A stretch of DNA of 52,027 bases from Deltaproteobacteria bacterium (lineage in GTDB: Bacteria > Desulfobacterota > Desulfobaccia > Desulfobaccales > 0-14-0-80-60-11). How positions within the stretch are numbered: the stretch's first letter is position 1; every line of letters begins with the position of its first letter. The stretch covers positions 1 to 52,027 of the forward strand of contig VGSQ01000007.1 in NCBI GenBank assembly GCA_016874975.1, in the 5' to 3' direction. Positions 8,387 to 17,818 of this stretch are shown one piece after another. The notes under the pieces are model-generated. The model did not search any database. It had not been told where the DNA came from and worked only from the letters and a program-made list of their open reading frames with translations. A program made the position numbers and the translations under genes.

Positions 8387-9120
8387 CCTGGTTCACCATC
8401 TTCCTCAAGGACATGCTCCTCTTCCAGCGGCGGCTGCTCCGGCTGGGCTACGTGATTTCCACCCTGTTCGCGCCGCTCCTCTATCTGGGCGCCTTCGGTC
8501 TGGGGCTGGGCAAACGGGTGGTGATTTCCGGGGGCTCCTACCTGGACTTCCTGCTGCCGGGGCTGGTGGCCATGAGCTCCATGACCAACTCCTACACCTG
8601 GGTGGCCAACAGCCTGAACATGGGCCGCCTGTATTTCCGCACCTTCCAGATTTACCTCCAGGCGCCGGTGTCCGCCGGTGCAATTGTCGCCGGGCAGGTG
8701 GCGGCCGGGATGGTGCGGGGGCTGTTCGCCTCCCTCATCATCCTGGTCCTGGGGCTGGCCCTGGGCAGACGCATGCAGTTCAACCTCATGTTCGCCCTGG
8801 GCATGCTGGCCAACGGCCTGGTATTTTCAGCCTTCGGGGTGGTGGTGGGGCTCAAATCCCGCTCCCACGAAGACACGGCCACCTTCACCAATTTTTTCAT
8901 CCTGCCCATGGCCTTTTTCTGCGGCACCTTTTTTCCCGTAGACGAACTGCCCTGGGGCCTGCGCGGCCTCATCCGGACTTTGCCCCTGACCCATACCAAC
9001 GAGTTGCTGCGGCATCCGGAGATGAACCGCGACAACCTCGTTTCCCTGCTTATTCTGATGGGTTATGGGCTTCTGTGCGTCGTCCTGGGCATTATCTTCA
9101 TCCGGAGGTACAGCGAATGA
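8383..9120 (+). CDS. ABC-2-type transporter permease
   Basis: The 245-residue membrane protein has about six hydrophobic segments and the general layout of the ABC-2 permease family (DrrB/NodJ-like): a short cytoplasmic start, YLDFLLPGLVAMSSM after the first two helices, and LPLTHTNELLRH before the last helix. It should form the channel for the ATPase encoded just upstream. Its stop overlaps the cobN-like start, so the transporter and the chelatase are probably made in fixed ratio. Such pairs export drugs, polysaccharides, haem or small lipophilic compounds. Placement suggests a tetrapyrrole- or metal-related cargo, but that is only inference. Confidence 0.88.
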   Translation: MTWFTIFLKDMLLFQRRLLRLGYVISTLFAPLLYLGAFGLGLGKRVVISGGSYLDFLLPGLVAMSSMTNSYTWVANSLNMGRLYFRTFQIYLQAPVSAGAIVAGQVAAGMVRGLFASLIILVLGLALGRRMQFNLMFALGMLANGLVFSAFGVVVGLKSRSHEDTATFTNFFILPMAFFCGTFFPVDELPWGLRGLIRTLPLTHTNELLRHPEMNRDNLVSLLILMGYGLLCVVLGIIFIRRYSE

Positions 9121-12100
9121 GCGCCAAATTCACCGGTGTGGTGGTGATGTGGAACTCCTATGTGCCCACCCTCAGGGAGGCGGCCCGGGACTGCCCCTGG
9201 CTGGACCTGAAAGTTTACTCCCACCGGGCCTTGGGCGAAAAGCCGGAACTCCTGGCCCAGGCCCTGAAGGACATGGCCGCGGCCCACGTCATTCTCCTGT
9301 ACCGCACCCCGGACGCCTTCTGGGACGCGGCCGACCGGGAGCTCAAGGAGATCGCCGCCCGCGTGCCCGTCATCGTCACCGGCACCGACCCCTCGGTCTG
9401 GGGGCAGTCCGGCGCCCGGGCGAACCTGGCCGCCCAGGCCTATCTTTATCTCATGCGCAACGGCCGGGAGAATTTCCGCCGCCTCCTCACCCTGCTGGGC
9501 CGGGAGGTGCTGGGGCTGGACCTGGAGGTGCTGCCGCCTGAGGAACTCCCCTGGGAGGGGTTCTATCACCCCCAGGCGCCGACGTATTTCCCCGGCATCG
9601 AAGCATACCTTTCCTGGTACCGGGACGCCGGTTTCCCGACGCAGCCACTGGTGGGCCTCATGTTTTCCCGCTCCGACTGGGCCGGCGGCAGCCTGGAACT
9701 GGAGGACTTTCTCATCCGGGCCCTGGAGGCCCGGGGCCTGGGCGTGGTCCCCATCTTTTACTATTCCCTGAAAGACGACGGCCTGGGGACCCGGGGGGGC
9801 GACGAGATTATCCGGGACTGGCTGACGGACGGCGACGGCAAATCCCGCATCCAGGCCCTTATCAAACTCACCGCCTTTTTCCTGGGGAGCAGCCGGGGGA
9901 CCGCCGCCGAGGGGGCCACGGCCCGGTCCGGGGCGGAACTGCTCCAATCCCTCAATATTCCACTGATTCAGCCCCTCACCGCGTACTACAAAACCCCGGA
10001 GGAGTGGGAGGCCGACCCCCAGGGGCTGGGCATGGAGGTGGGCTGGAGCGTGGCCATGCCCGAGTTCGAGGGGGTCATCGAGCCGATGCTGGTGGCCGCC
10101 GGAGTGGAGCACCGGGACGGCGACGGCGGGCTCATCGCCGGGCGCACGCCGGTGGCGGAGCGGGCCCAGCGCCTGGCCGAGCGGGTGGCCCGCTGGGTCA
10201 GGCTCCGGCAAAAGCCCCCCCAGGAGCGCAAGGTGGCCATCATCCTGCACAACAACCCCTGCGCCTCGGTGGAGGCCTCGGTGGGGGCGGGCGCGCACCT
10301 GGACACCCTGGAGAGCGTGGCCCGCATCCTCCACGCCCTCAGGCAGGCCGGCTACGCCATCGACGCCCCGCCCGCGGACGGCAGGGAGCTCATCGAGACC
10401 ATCATGGGCCGCAAGGCCATCAGCGAATTCCGCTGGACCACGGTGGAGGAGATCGTGGCCAAGGGGGGCCACCTGGCCCTAATCCCCGTGGACGATTATC
10501 TGCGGCGCTTTGAACGGTTCCCGGAGAAGCTGCAGGCGCGCCTCACCGAGGCCTGGGGCGAGCCGCCGGGCCGGGCCCAAAACGGCATCCCCGCGGCCAT
10601 GGTGCACCAGGGGCGCATCGTGGTCACCGGCGTCCCTTTCGGGCATGCCGTGGTCTGCGTCCAGCCCAAGCGGGGCTGCGCCGGGTCCCGCTGCGACGGC
10701 CGGGTCTGCAAGATTCTGCACGACCCGGAGGTGCCGCCCCCGCACCAGTACCTGGCCACCTACCAGTATTTGGAGGAGGAGTTCGGCGCGGACGTCATCG
10801 TCCACGTGGGCACCCACGGCAACCTTGAATTTCTTCCCGGCAAAAACGTCGCCCTGTCCGCGGCCTGCAGCCCCGACGCGGCCCTGGGGACCCTGCCCCA
10901 CCTGTACATCTACAACGCCGACAACCCGCCCGAAGGCACCATCGCCAAGCGCCGCAGCTACGCCGCCCTGGTGGACCACATGCAGACGGTGCTCACCTCC
11001 TCCGGGCTTTACGAGGAACTGGGAGAACTGGACCGTCTCCTGGCCGAATGGGAGCGTCTGCACGTCCTGGAGCCGGGCCGGGCCCATCTGCTGGAGCACC
11101 TCATCATTGAGGCCCTGGAGAAGAGCCGGCTCAACCAGCAGTTGACCCTGACCCCTGACCTGCCTTTCGATGAGGTGGTGCGCCGCATCCACGAGGGGCT
11201 CTCGGTCATCCGCACCACCCACCTGGCCGACGGCATGCACATCTTCGGGGAACTGCCGCAAGGCGAGCGCCGGGCCGACTTCCTGCACGCGGTGCTGCGC
11301 TTCCCGGCCGCGGACGGGCCGTCCTGGCGGGGGCTGTTGAGCCGCCTGCTGGCCGTCGATCTGGACGATGACGCCTCGGGCCGCGCCGCCGAAGCCGTGG
11401 ACCAGGCGGGCCGGACCCTCATCAGCCGCTGGCTGGAGGCCCCGGACCGGCCCCTGGCGGAGGTGGTGCGGCAGGTGGCCCTGGCCGGTCATCTGACGGC
11501 CCTGGAACAGGGTGTGACATATTTCGACCAACGCCTGCGGGACCTGGTCGCCCGTCTGGAGGCATCGAGGGAGATGGACGCCCTGCTCAACGGCTTAAGC
11601 GGCGGCTACATCCCCCCGGGCCCCTCCGGCCTCATCACCCGGGGCCGGGACGACGTGCTGCCCACGGGCCGCAATTTTTATTCCCTGGACCCCCAGCGGG
11701 CGCCCACCCGGGGCGCCTGGGAGGTGGGGAAGCGCCTGGCCCAGGCCCTCATCGAGAAATATCTCGTGGAAAACGGCGACTACCCCCAAAACGTGGCCCT
11801 CTTCTGGATGGCCAACGACATCATGTGGGCCGACGGCGAGGGCATGGCCCAGATCATGGCGCTGTTGGGCGTGCGGCCGGTGTGGCAGAGCAACGGCCGC
11901 ATCAAGGGCTTCGAGGTGATCCCCCTGGCGGAACTGAAAAGGCCCCGCATCGACGTCACCGTCAAGGTGTCGGGCATCACCCGGGACAATTTCCCCAATT
12001 GCATCGAGCTCTTGGACGAAGCCATCCAGGCGGTGGCGTCCCTGCCGGAAGACCCGCAGAACAATTATGTGCGCCGCCACAGCCTGGAACTCCTGGAGAA

Positions 12101-12989
12101 GCTCCAGAGCAACCCCGGCGACGGCCCGGCCTGGCGCCAGGCCACCTACCGCATCTTCGCCAGCAAGCCCGGCACCTACTCCGCCGGCACCCAACTGGCG
12201 GTGTACGCCTCGGCCTGGAAGGAGGAGGCGGACCTGGCCCAGGTCTTCCTCTACTGGAACGGCTACGCCTACGGCAAGGGGGTCTTCGGCGAGGCCGCGG
12301 CCCCGGCCCTGGCCCACAGCCTGAGCCGCACCTCCGTGACCTACAACAAGGTGGTCACCGACGAATACGACCTGTTCGGCTGCTGCTCGTACTTCGGCAA
12401 CCACGGCGGCATGACCGCGGCGGCCCGGCACCTCTCCGGGAGCCACGTGCACACCTATTTCGGCGACACCCGAGACCCGCATCAGGTGGCGGTGCGCACC
12501 CTGGCAGACGAAATCCGCCGGGTGGCCCGGGCCAAGCTCCTCAACCCCAAGTGGATCGACGGCATGAAAAACCACGGCTACAAGGGCGCGGGGGAAATCA
12601 GCAAGCGGGTGGGCCGGGTCTACGGCTGGGAGGCCACCACCCGGGAAGTGGACGACTGGATCTTCGACGACATCACCCGGACCTTTGTCCTCAACCCGGA
12701 AAACCGGGAATTCTTTGAGCAAAACAACCCCTGGGCCCTGGAGGAGATCGCCCGCCGCCTCCTGGAGGCCGAGCAGCGGGGCCTGTGGCAGGCCGCCCCC
12801 CAGGTGCTGGAGGAACTGAAACAGCTCTACCTGGAAATCGAGGGCTGGCTGGAGGAAAACATGGGCGAGCACGCCGGCGGCCACTTCCAGGGCGGCGCGG
12901 TGGATGTGGTCACCGCCGAGGAAGTGGAGGGCTGGAAGCAGGCCATGAACAAGGTCCTGGAAAAAATCGGCCACGGAGGCAGGAAATGA
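9117..12989 (+). CDS. cobN: CobN/BchH-type metal chelatase large subunit
   Basis: The 1290-residue protein has the length and core patterns of CobN, the large subunit that binds the tetrapyrrole and inserts cobalt (Mg in BchH) with an ATPase partner. Recognisable blocks are [16 protein letters not shown] (residues about 565-580), [41 protein letters not shown], and the C-terminal region with GVFG and [11 protein letters not shown] cysteine triplet CX4CX4C lies at residues 521, 526 and 531, where classical CobN and BchH proteins, as far as I recall, lack such a cluster. The ATG overlaps the ABC-2 permease stop, and its own stop overlaps the ChlID fusion. Family knowledge predicts cobaltochelatase. 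The true ring and metal are not certain, since corrin-making anaerobes usually use the small CbiK/CbiX chelatases. Confidence 0.9.
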   Translation: MSAKFTGVVVMWNSYVPTLREAARDCPWLDLKVYSHRALGEKPELLAQALKDMAAAHVILLYRTPDAFWDAADRELKEIAARVPVIVTGTDPSVWGQSGARANLAAQAYLYLMRNGRENFRRLLTLLGREVLGLDLEVLPPEELPWEGFYHPQAPTYFPGIEAYLSWYRDAGFPTQPLVGLMFSRSDWAGGSLELEDFLIRALEARGLGVVPIFYYSLKDDGLGTRGGDEIIRDWLTDGDGKSRIQALIKLTAFFLGSSRGTAAEGATARSGAELLQSLNIPLIQPLTAYYKTPEEWEADPQGLGMEVGWSVAMPEFEGVIEPMLVAAGVEHRDGDGGLIAGRTPVAERAQRLAERVARWVRLRQKPPQERKVAIILHNNPCASVEASVGAGAHLDTLESVARILHALRQAGYAIDAPPADGRELIETIMGRKAISEFRWTTVEEIVAKGGHLALIPVDDYLRRFERFPEKLQARLTEAWGEPPGRAQNGIPAAMVHQGRIVVTGVPFGHAVVCVQPKRGCAGSRCDGRVCKILHDPEVPPPHQYLATYQYLEEEFGADVIVHVGTHGNLEFLPGKNVALSAACSPDAALGTLPHLYIYNADNPPEGTIAKRRSYAALVDHMQTVLTSSGLYEELGELDRLLAEWERLHVLEPGRAHLLEHLIIEALEKSRLNQQLTLTPDLPFDEVVRRIHEGLSVIRTTHLADGMHIFGELPQGERRADFLHAVLRFPAADGPSWRGLLSRLLAVDLDDDASGRAAEAVDQAGRTLISRWLEAPDRPLAEVVRQVALAGHLTALEQGVTYFDQRLRDLVARLEASREMDALLNGLSGGYIPPGPSGLITRGRDDVLPTGRNFYSLDPQRAPTRGAWEVGKRLAQALIEKYLVENGDYPQNVALFWMANDIMWADGEGMAQIMALLGVRPVWQSNGRIKGFEVIPLAELKRPRIDVTVKVSGITRDNFPNCIELLDEAIQAVASLPEDPQNNYVRRHSLELLEKLQSNPGDGPAWRQATYRIFASKPGTYSAGTQLAVYASAWKEEADLAQVFLYWNGYAYGKGVFGEAAAPALAHSLSRTSVTYNKVVTDEYDLFGCCSYFGNHGGMTAAARHLSGSHVHTYFGDTRDPHQVAVRTLADEIRRVARAKLLNPKWIDGMKNHGYKGAGEISKRVGRVYGWEATTREVDDWIFDDITRTFVLNPENREFFEQNNPWALEEIARRLLEAEQRGLWQAAPQVLEELKQLYLEIEGWLEENMGEHAGGHFQGGAVDVVTAEEVEGWKQAMNKVLEKIGHGGRK

Positions 12990-14956
12990 ACGGGGAGCGC
13001 TGCACCTATCCCTTTGCGGCCCTGGTGGGCCAGGAGCGTTTGAAAAAGTCTCTCATCCTCAACGCCGTCAACCCCCGGCTGGGCGGGGTGCTCATCCGGG
13101 GGCAGAAAGGCACCGCCAAGTCCACCGCGGCCCGGGGGCTGGCCGCGCTGCTGCCGCCTCTGACGGTGGTGGCCGACTGCCCCTTTCACTGCCACCCCGA
13201 GGACCCGGAACTGATGTGCGACGCCTGCCGCCGGCGCCGTGCCGCGGGAGAGAACCTGCCCCGCCGCGCGCTGCCCATGCCCCTCATCGACCTGCCCCTG
13301 GGCACCACCGAAGACCGCCTGCTGGGTGCCATCGACCTGGAAAAGGCCCTCAAGAGCGGCGAAAAGCACTTCGAGCCGGGGCTGCTGGCCGCAGCCCACC
13401 GGGGTATTTTGTACGTGGACGAAGTGAATCTCCTGGATGACCACCTGGTGGATGTGCTCCTGGACGCCGCGGCCATGGGCGTCAACGTGGTGGAGCGGGA
13501 GGGCGTCTCCTTCACACACCCGGCGCAGTTCATCCTGGTGGGCACCATGAACCCGGAGGAAGGGGAGCTCAGGCCCCAGTTGCTGGACCGCTTCGGGCTC
13601 TGCGTGGAGATCGCCGGCCTGCCGGACCCGGAGGCCCGCATGACCGTGGTGAAGCGCCGCCTGGAATTTGAGGCCGACGCGGTCGGCTTCGCCCGGCGCT
13701 GGCAGCCGGAGCAGGAAGAGCTCGCCGCCGGCGTCCTGGCGGCCCGGGAGCGGCTGGGCGGCGTCGCCTACACCGACGACATCCTGCACCTCATCACCAC
13801 CATCTGCCTGGACCAGGGGGTGGACGGCCACCGGGCCGACATCTTCATGCTCAAGACGGCCCAGGCCCTGGCCGCCTGGCACGGCCGGGAAGAGGTGACC
13901 GAAGCGGAGGTGCGGGAGGCCGCGGAGCTGGTCCTGCCCCACCGCATGCGGCGCCAGCCCTTCCAGGAGCCCCAGGTGGACCGGGAGAAATTGGAGGAGA
14001 GCATCCGCAAACACCAGCAGGAGCAGCAGCGCCCCCACCAGCCGCCCCCCCAGGAGCCGCCGCCCCCGGAGCACCAGCCCCAGGAGCCCTCCCAGGGCCA
14101 CGACGAGACGACCTTCGCCCCGGGCGAGCCCTTCCCGGTGCGCCGCCTTGACCTGCCCGCCGAGCGGGAGGCCAAAAAGGCCAAGGGACGCCGCACCCAG
14201 GCCAGGACCGACGACCGCCGGGGCCGCTATGTCCGGCCCACCCTCACCAAAGAGGGGCCGCCGGACCTGGCCCTGGACGCCACGCTCCGGGCCGCCGCGC
14301 CCCACCAGGCGGTCAGGGACAAAGGCAACCTGGCCGTGGCCGTCACCGACGCGGACCTGCGCCATAAGGTGCGGGAGCGCCGCATCGGCCACCACATCCT
14401 CTTCGTGGTGGATGCCAGCGGCTCCATGGGGGCCAACCGGCGCATGGTGGAGACCAAGGCGGCCATCCTGTCGCTCTTGACCGACGCCTACCAGAAGCGG
14501 GAGCGGGTGGGGCTGGCGGTCTTCCGGGGGGAGTCGGCCCGGCTGCTGTTGCCCTTCACCAACAGCGTGGAGTTGGCCCGGAAGCGCCTGGAGGAGCTGC
14601 CCACCGGCGGCAAGACGCCGCTGCCCCACGCCCTGCGCCTGGCCCACGAGGTGCTGAGCCGGGAGAAGGCCAGGGCGCCCCAGGACTCCTTCCTGCTGGT
14701 GCTCATCTCCGACGGCAAGGCGAATCTCAGTCTGGGCGGGCAGTCCCCCCGGGCCGAAGTGGCGGAGCTGGCCGCGGCCATCAAGGCCTTGGGCGTCGCC
14801 GCCCTGGTCCTGGACACGGAAAGCGGCTTCCTCAGCCTGGGCTGCCTGCCCGAAGTGGCCGAAACAATGGGCGCCAGATATTACCGCCTGGAGGAGCTGC
14901 GGGCCGCGCAGGTGGTGGCTAGAATCGAGGAAATGGAGGGATTGCCAAAGAAATAA
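12986..14956 (+). CDS. ChlI-ChlD fusion, AAA+ and VWA chelatase motor subunit
   Basis: This 656-residue protein joins the two motor subunits of Mg/Co chelatase. Residues 1-330 form the AAA+ ChlI part with Walker [10 protein letters not shown] (39-47) and Walker [12 protein letters not shown] four-cysteine set C65, C69, C78, C81 is typical of the cobaltochelatase-type fusion family. A Pro/Gln/Glu-rich linker (about 350-400) leads to a C-terminal VWA domain with MIDAS DASGS at 476-480. It should hydrolyse ATP to drive metal insertion by the CobN-like partner immediately upstream, to which it is coupled by ATGA. Walker, Cys and MIDAS residues all appear intact. Only 20 bases separate its stop from the riboswitch promoter, with no terminator seen between. 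Confidence 0.92.
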   Translation: MNGERCTYPFAALVGQERLKKSLILNAVNPRLGGVLIRGQKGTAKSTAARGLAALLPPLTVVADCPFHCHPEDPELMCDACRRRRAAGENLPRRALPMPLIDLPLGTTEDRLLGAIDLEKALKSGEKHFEPGLLAAAHRGILYVDEVNLLDDHLVDVLLDAAAMGVNVVEREGVSFTHPAQFILVGTMNPEEGELRPQLLDRFGLCVEIAGLPDPEARMTVVKRRLEFEADAVGFARRWQPEQEELAAGVLAARERLGGVAYTDDILHLITTICLDQGVDGHRADIFMLKTAQALAAWHGREEVTEAEVREAAELVLPHRMRRQPFQEPQVDREKLEESIRKHQQEQQRPHQPPPQEPPPPEHQPQEPSQGHDETTFAPGEPFPVRRLDLPAEREAKKAKGRRTQARTDDRRGRYVRPTLTKEGPPDLALDATLRAAAPHQAVRDKGNLAVAVTDADLRHKVRERRIGHHILFVVDASGSMGANRRMVETKAAILSLLTDAYQKRERVGLAVFRGESARLLLPFTNSVELARKRLEELPTGGKTPLPHALRLAHEVLSREKARAPQDSFLLVLISDGKANLSLGGQSPRAEVAELAAAIKALGVAALVLDTESGFLSLGCLPEVAETMGARYYRLEELRAAQVVARIEEMEGLPKK

Positions 14957-14975
14957 TCATCCTCGCCTTTTTCCC

Positions 14976-15004
14976 TTGACGCCGGGTTGCGGGAGTCCTA
15001 TGAT
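14976..15004 (+). promoter_or_regulatory. Promoter of the cobalamin-riboswitch transcript
   Basis: TTGACG (14976-14981) and TATGAT (14999-15004) are spaced by 17 bases, a near-consensus sigma-70 arrangement. The predicted transcription start near 15011 is directly at the 5' edge of the riboswitch, which supports both calls. Confidence 0.8.
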
Positions 15005-15011
15005 AGAACCC

Positions 15012-15190
15012 GTAATCGGCGGTACAGGCGCCCCCAGGGGCTTAATAGGGAAGCCGGTGCAAATCCGGCGCGGTCCCGCCGCTGTAACCGGGGACGAAAC
15101 CTGCACGGCCACTGTCCTGGCACACCGGGATGGGAAGGCGCAGGGAGTAGGGCGATCCGGAAGTCAGAAGACCTGCCTGTACATGACTTG
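15012..15190 (+). promoter_or_regulatory. Cobalamin riboswitch
   Basis: The region carries the classical cobalamin aptamer order: a closing stem GTACAGGC (15022-15029) with its exact partner GCCTGTAC (15175-15182), CTTAATAGGGAAG, the hairpin GCCGG/CCGGC with a CAAAT loop (15053-15069), then the B12 box GCCGCTGTAA near 15078-15087. A promoter lies at its 5' edge and an intrinsic terminator at 15280-15314 forms the likely expression platform. High coenzyme B12 should favour termination and lower expression of the small protein, the BtuB-like receptor and the BtuF-like protein downstream. Confidence 0.95.
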
Positions 15191-15279
15191 GCCGCCGCCG
15201 ACGCAGGATTGGCGCGGCCGGGCTGGAGAGGGACGGCACACCTCTCCGGCGCCTCCTGAGGATGAAGCAAGCTGGGTGC

Positions 15280-15314
15280 AATCCTTGGGTCCCCGCGGAC
15301 TCAAGGATTTTTTT
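15280..15314 (+). terminator. Riboswitch expression-platform terminator
   Basis: AATCCTTG (15280-15287) pairs with CAAGGATT (15302-15309), with inner GTCC/GGAC pairs and a run of T to 15314. It lies 65 bases before the first gene of the riboswitch-controlled unit, so it is most simply read as the B12-dependent terminator. Confidence 0.85.
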
Positions 15315-15379
15315 GTTCCGGGGGCCGGGCGCCGCCGCCGGAAGCCGGAGTGCATCCATCTTTCCTCAAGGAGGTCCCT

Positions 15380-15694
15380 ATGGGTCCGGTATTGATCGTT
15401 TATCTCCCGGGGCGGGCGGTGCTGCCCGAGGATTTTTGCCCCCAACATTACAGCCCCACCCTGGCCCGGCTGGCGTCCCACCTGCACGTGGTGATCGCCC
15501 GGCCGGGGGTCTATGAACTGGACGAGGCCTGGCAGGACCTGCGCCGCCTCGGCCACGCCCCCATCTATCTGTTGGTGAGCGATCCCGCCGCCGGCGCCTT
15601 CCAACCCCAGCACCCCCTGGTGCGCCTGGACTGGGTGCAGCGGGTGTCCGCAGCGCAGTTCGACGGCGCCGCCTGGGCGGGGGGGCTGCAATGA
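15380..15694 (+). CDS. Unrecognised 104-residue protein, first gene after the B12 riboswitch
   Basis: I do not recognise this protein. ATG 15380 is preceded by AAGGAGG at good spacing, and its stop overlaps the BtuB-like start (ATGA), so it is very likely translated. It has no signal peptide and no clear membrane helix. The sequence alternates short hydrophobic strands (GPVLIVYLPG, LHVVIARPG, APIYLLVSDP) with polar helices, suggesting a compact alpha/beta cytoplasmic protein. Cys20 and several His are present but make no recognised motif. A longer start at 15350 would overlap the region before the ribosome binding site and is less likely. As the first gene of a B12-controlled unit, it may serve corrinoid uptake or handling; that is inference only. 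Confidence 0.7.
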   Translation: MGPVLIVYLPGRAVLPEDFCPQHYSPTLARLASHLHVVIARPGVYELDEAWQDLRRLGHAPIYLLVSDPAAGAFQPQHPLVRLDWVQRVSAAQFDGAAWAGGLQ

Positions 15695-17751
15695 GACGCC
15701 TGGGGCCGGTGGTGGGGGGCCTGTTGTGGGGGTTGCTGGTCCTGATGGCCACCCCCCTGTGGGCCAAGGAAGCCAAGGGCGAAAAGGCCCAGGTGTTGGA
15801 GGAGGTGGCGGTCACGGCCACCCGCACCGAAGTGTCCCTTAAGGAAACGGGGGTGGCCACCACGGTGATCACCGCCCAGGAGATGGAGGACCGCCAGGCC
15901 ACCCGGGTGGAGGAGATGCTGCGCACTGTCCCCGGCGCGGTGGTGAATCAGACCGGCAGCCGGGGGGGAACCACCTCCCTGTTCGTCCGGGGCGGCGAAA
16001 ACGACCACACCCAGGTGCGCTTCAACGGCATCAAGTTGAACAACGTGGGGGGCGACTTCGACTGGTCCATTCTCACCACGGACAATCTGCAGCGGATCGA
16101 GGTGGTGCGCGGTCCCATGAGCGCCCTCTACGGCGCCGACTCCCTCACCGGGGTGGTCAACCTCATTACCAAAAAGGGCAAGGGTGCGCCCAGCCTCAGC
16201 GTCACCACCACCTGGGGGGCGCACAGCGAGGGCCACAGCAAGAACAACCTCATCGGCGAGCAGCGGGCCGGCCTGTCCGGGTCCTACAAAATCTTTTCCT
16301 ATGCCATTGCCTACAGCCGTCTGGACGACACCGGCATCCTCTCTATCAACAACCGCTTCGGCAGCAATGTGCTGAACAGCCGCCTGGATCTGGATCCCAC
16401 GGAGCAGGTGTCCTTCACCTTCCACACCCTGCTGCTGGACAGCTATTTCGGCTTTCCCACGGTGAACTCCGGGGACCGCTTCGACGCCAAGAACGTGGGC
16501 GGGCCGGGGTTGGACCCGGACCAGAACAACCGCCGCTTCGACCTGGTGCTGGGCCTGACCGGGAGATACCACCCCACGGACTGGTGGGACCATGAAGTGG
16601 TGCTGAGTCACGCCTATTTCGACCGGCGCTACCGCAACCCGGCCAACCCCCTGGCCACCGACGCCGACCTCTTCGGCTCCTTTTTCAGCCGCAACCTGGA
16701 GCGCCACTACACCCTGGACTACCACACCAATTTCCGCTTTGGCGACAAGAGCCGGGTGGCCTCGGTGACGACCTTGGGGGTGGAGCTCTTCGGCGCCCAA
16801 CTCAAGGCCCGCACCGACGGTTTCTCCACCTGGACCGGGCCGTACTTCACCCAGGACAAGTTCCGCCAGGGGAGCACCTCCTGGTATCTGCAACAGCAGG
16901 TGGCCATCCGGAATCGGCTCTTTCTCACCGCGGGCGGCCGCCTGGAGGACAACCGCGCCTTCAACAAGCTGGAGTTCGCCCCCCGGGGCTCGGTGGCCCT
17001 GCGCTTCCCGGAGACGGACACCACCCTCCGGGCCGGGGGCGGCCGGGGGATCAAGTCGCCCAACTTCCTGGAATCGCACGCACGGACCGCCTTTACGGTG
17101 GGCAACCCCAATCTCAAACCGGAGCAGAACGTGGGCTGGGAAGCGGGCATTGACCAGTATCTCTGGCAGGACCGGTTCCAGGTGGGCCTGACTTACTTCG
17201 AGAACCACTTCAAGGACTTTATCACCCTTTACAATATCGGGCCTTTTCCGCGCACCTTTGTGAACCTGGGCGCGGTGCGCACCACGGGCCTGGAATTGGC
17301 CGTGCGGGCCCGCCCCGGCTATGGCCTGACCCTGAGCGCGGCCTACACCCACCTCTTTCAGTTCCAGGTGCTGGACGACGGCGGACTGGGGCGGGTCAAC
17401 CCCTTCTTCCGGGCCGGCTCCCACCTGCTGCGCCGTCCCCGCAACATCTTCTCCTTTGATGTGGACTGGAAGTGGAAGCGCCTGGGCCTGCACCTCAACG
17501 GCTTGTACACGGGCCGGCGGGACGACAACTACTACGACTGGGCCACCTTTGCGGCCAGCCGGGTGGTGAACGGCGGCTTTTTCGTCCTCAATGTGGCGGC
17601 CTCCTATGAGGTGGTGCGGGATTTGGGGTATATTAAATCCGTGCAGCTCCTGGCCCGGGCCAACAATCTGTTCGACCGGTTCTATGAGGAATCGTACGGT
17701 TATTCCTCCCCCCGCTTCAGCATCGTGGGGGGCGTCAAGGCGGTATTCTGA
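15691..17751 (+). CDS. btuB: BtuB-like TonB-dependent receptor under B12 riboswitch control
   Basis: The 686-residue precursor has a signal peptide ending near PLWAKEA and a TonB box (EEVAVTATRTE, about residues 33-43). The plug domain shows EEMLRTVPGAVV, SLFVRGGENDHTQV, IERIEVVRGPMSALYG and LTGVVNLIT-type patterns. A barrel follows, ending in GVKAVF with the terminal Phe typical of outer-membrane proteins. Placement behind a cobalamin riboswitch and just before a BtuF-like gene makes cobalamin or another corrinoid the most likely ligand. It is shorter than the receptor at 2511 and clearly a different paralogue. The start overlaps the preceding small gene by four bases. TonB-ExbBD for energising it are encoded convergently at 19558-21504. 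Confidence 0.93.
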   Translation: MRRLGPVVGGLLWGLLVLMATPLWAKEAKGEKAQVLEEVAVTATRTEVSLKETGVATTVITAQEMEDRQATRVEEMLRTVPGAVVNQTGSRGGTTSLFVRGGENDHTQVRFNGIKLNNVGGDFDWSILTTDNLQRIEVVRGPMSALYGADSLTGVVNLITKKGKGAPSLSVTTTWGAHSEGHSKNNLIGEQRAGLSGSYKIFSYAIAYSRLDDTGILSINNRFGSNVLNSRLDLDPTEQVSFTFHTLLLDSYFGFPTVNSGDRFDAKNVGGPGLDPDQNNRRFDLVLGLTGRYHPTDWWDHEVVLSHAYFDRRYRNPANPLATDADLFGSFFSRNLERHYTLDYHTNFRFGDKSRVASVTTLGVELFGAQLKARTDGFSTWTGPYFTQDKFRQGSTSWYLQQQVAIRNRLFLTAGGRLEDNRAFNKLEFAPRGSVALRFPETDTTLRAGGGRGIKSPNFLESHARTAFTVGNPNLKPEQNVGWEAGIDQYLWQDRFQVGLTYFENHFKDFITLYNIGPFPRTFVNLGAVRTTGLELAVRARPGYGLTLSAAYTHLFQFQVLDDGGLGRVNPFFRAGSHLLRRPRNIFSFDVDWKWKRLGLHLNGLYTGRRDDNYYDWATFAASRVVNGGFFVLNVAASYEVVRDLGYIKSVQLLARANNLFDRFYEESYGYSSPRFSIVGGVKAVF

Positions 17752-17818
17752 AACACCGGGTCAGGGTGGCGGGGCGCCTGCTGCCCCTCCACCTGCCCAA
17801 GCGACCTCCGGCCGAACT

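Noticed and set aside
15565-17493. 642-codon minus-strand frame opposite the BtuB-like gene
   Set aside because: Shadow frame with no recognisable domain; the plus-strand receptor is complete with signal peptide and terminal Phe.
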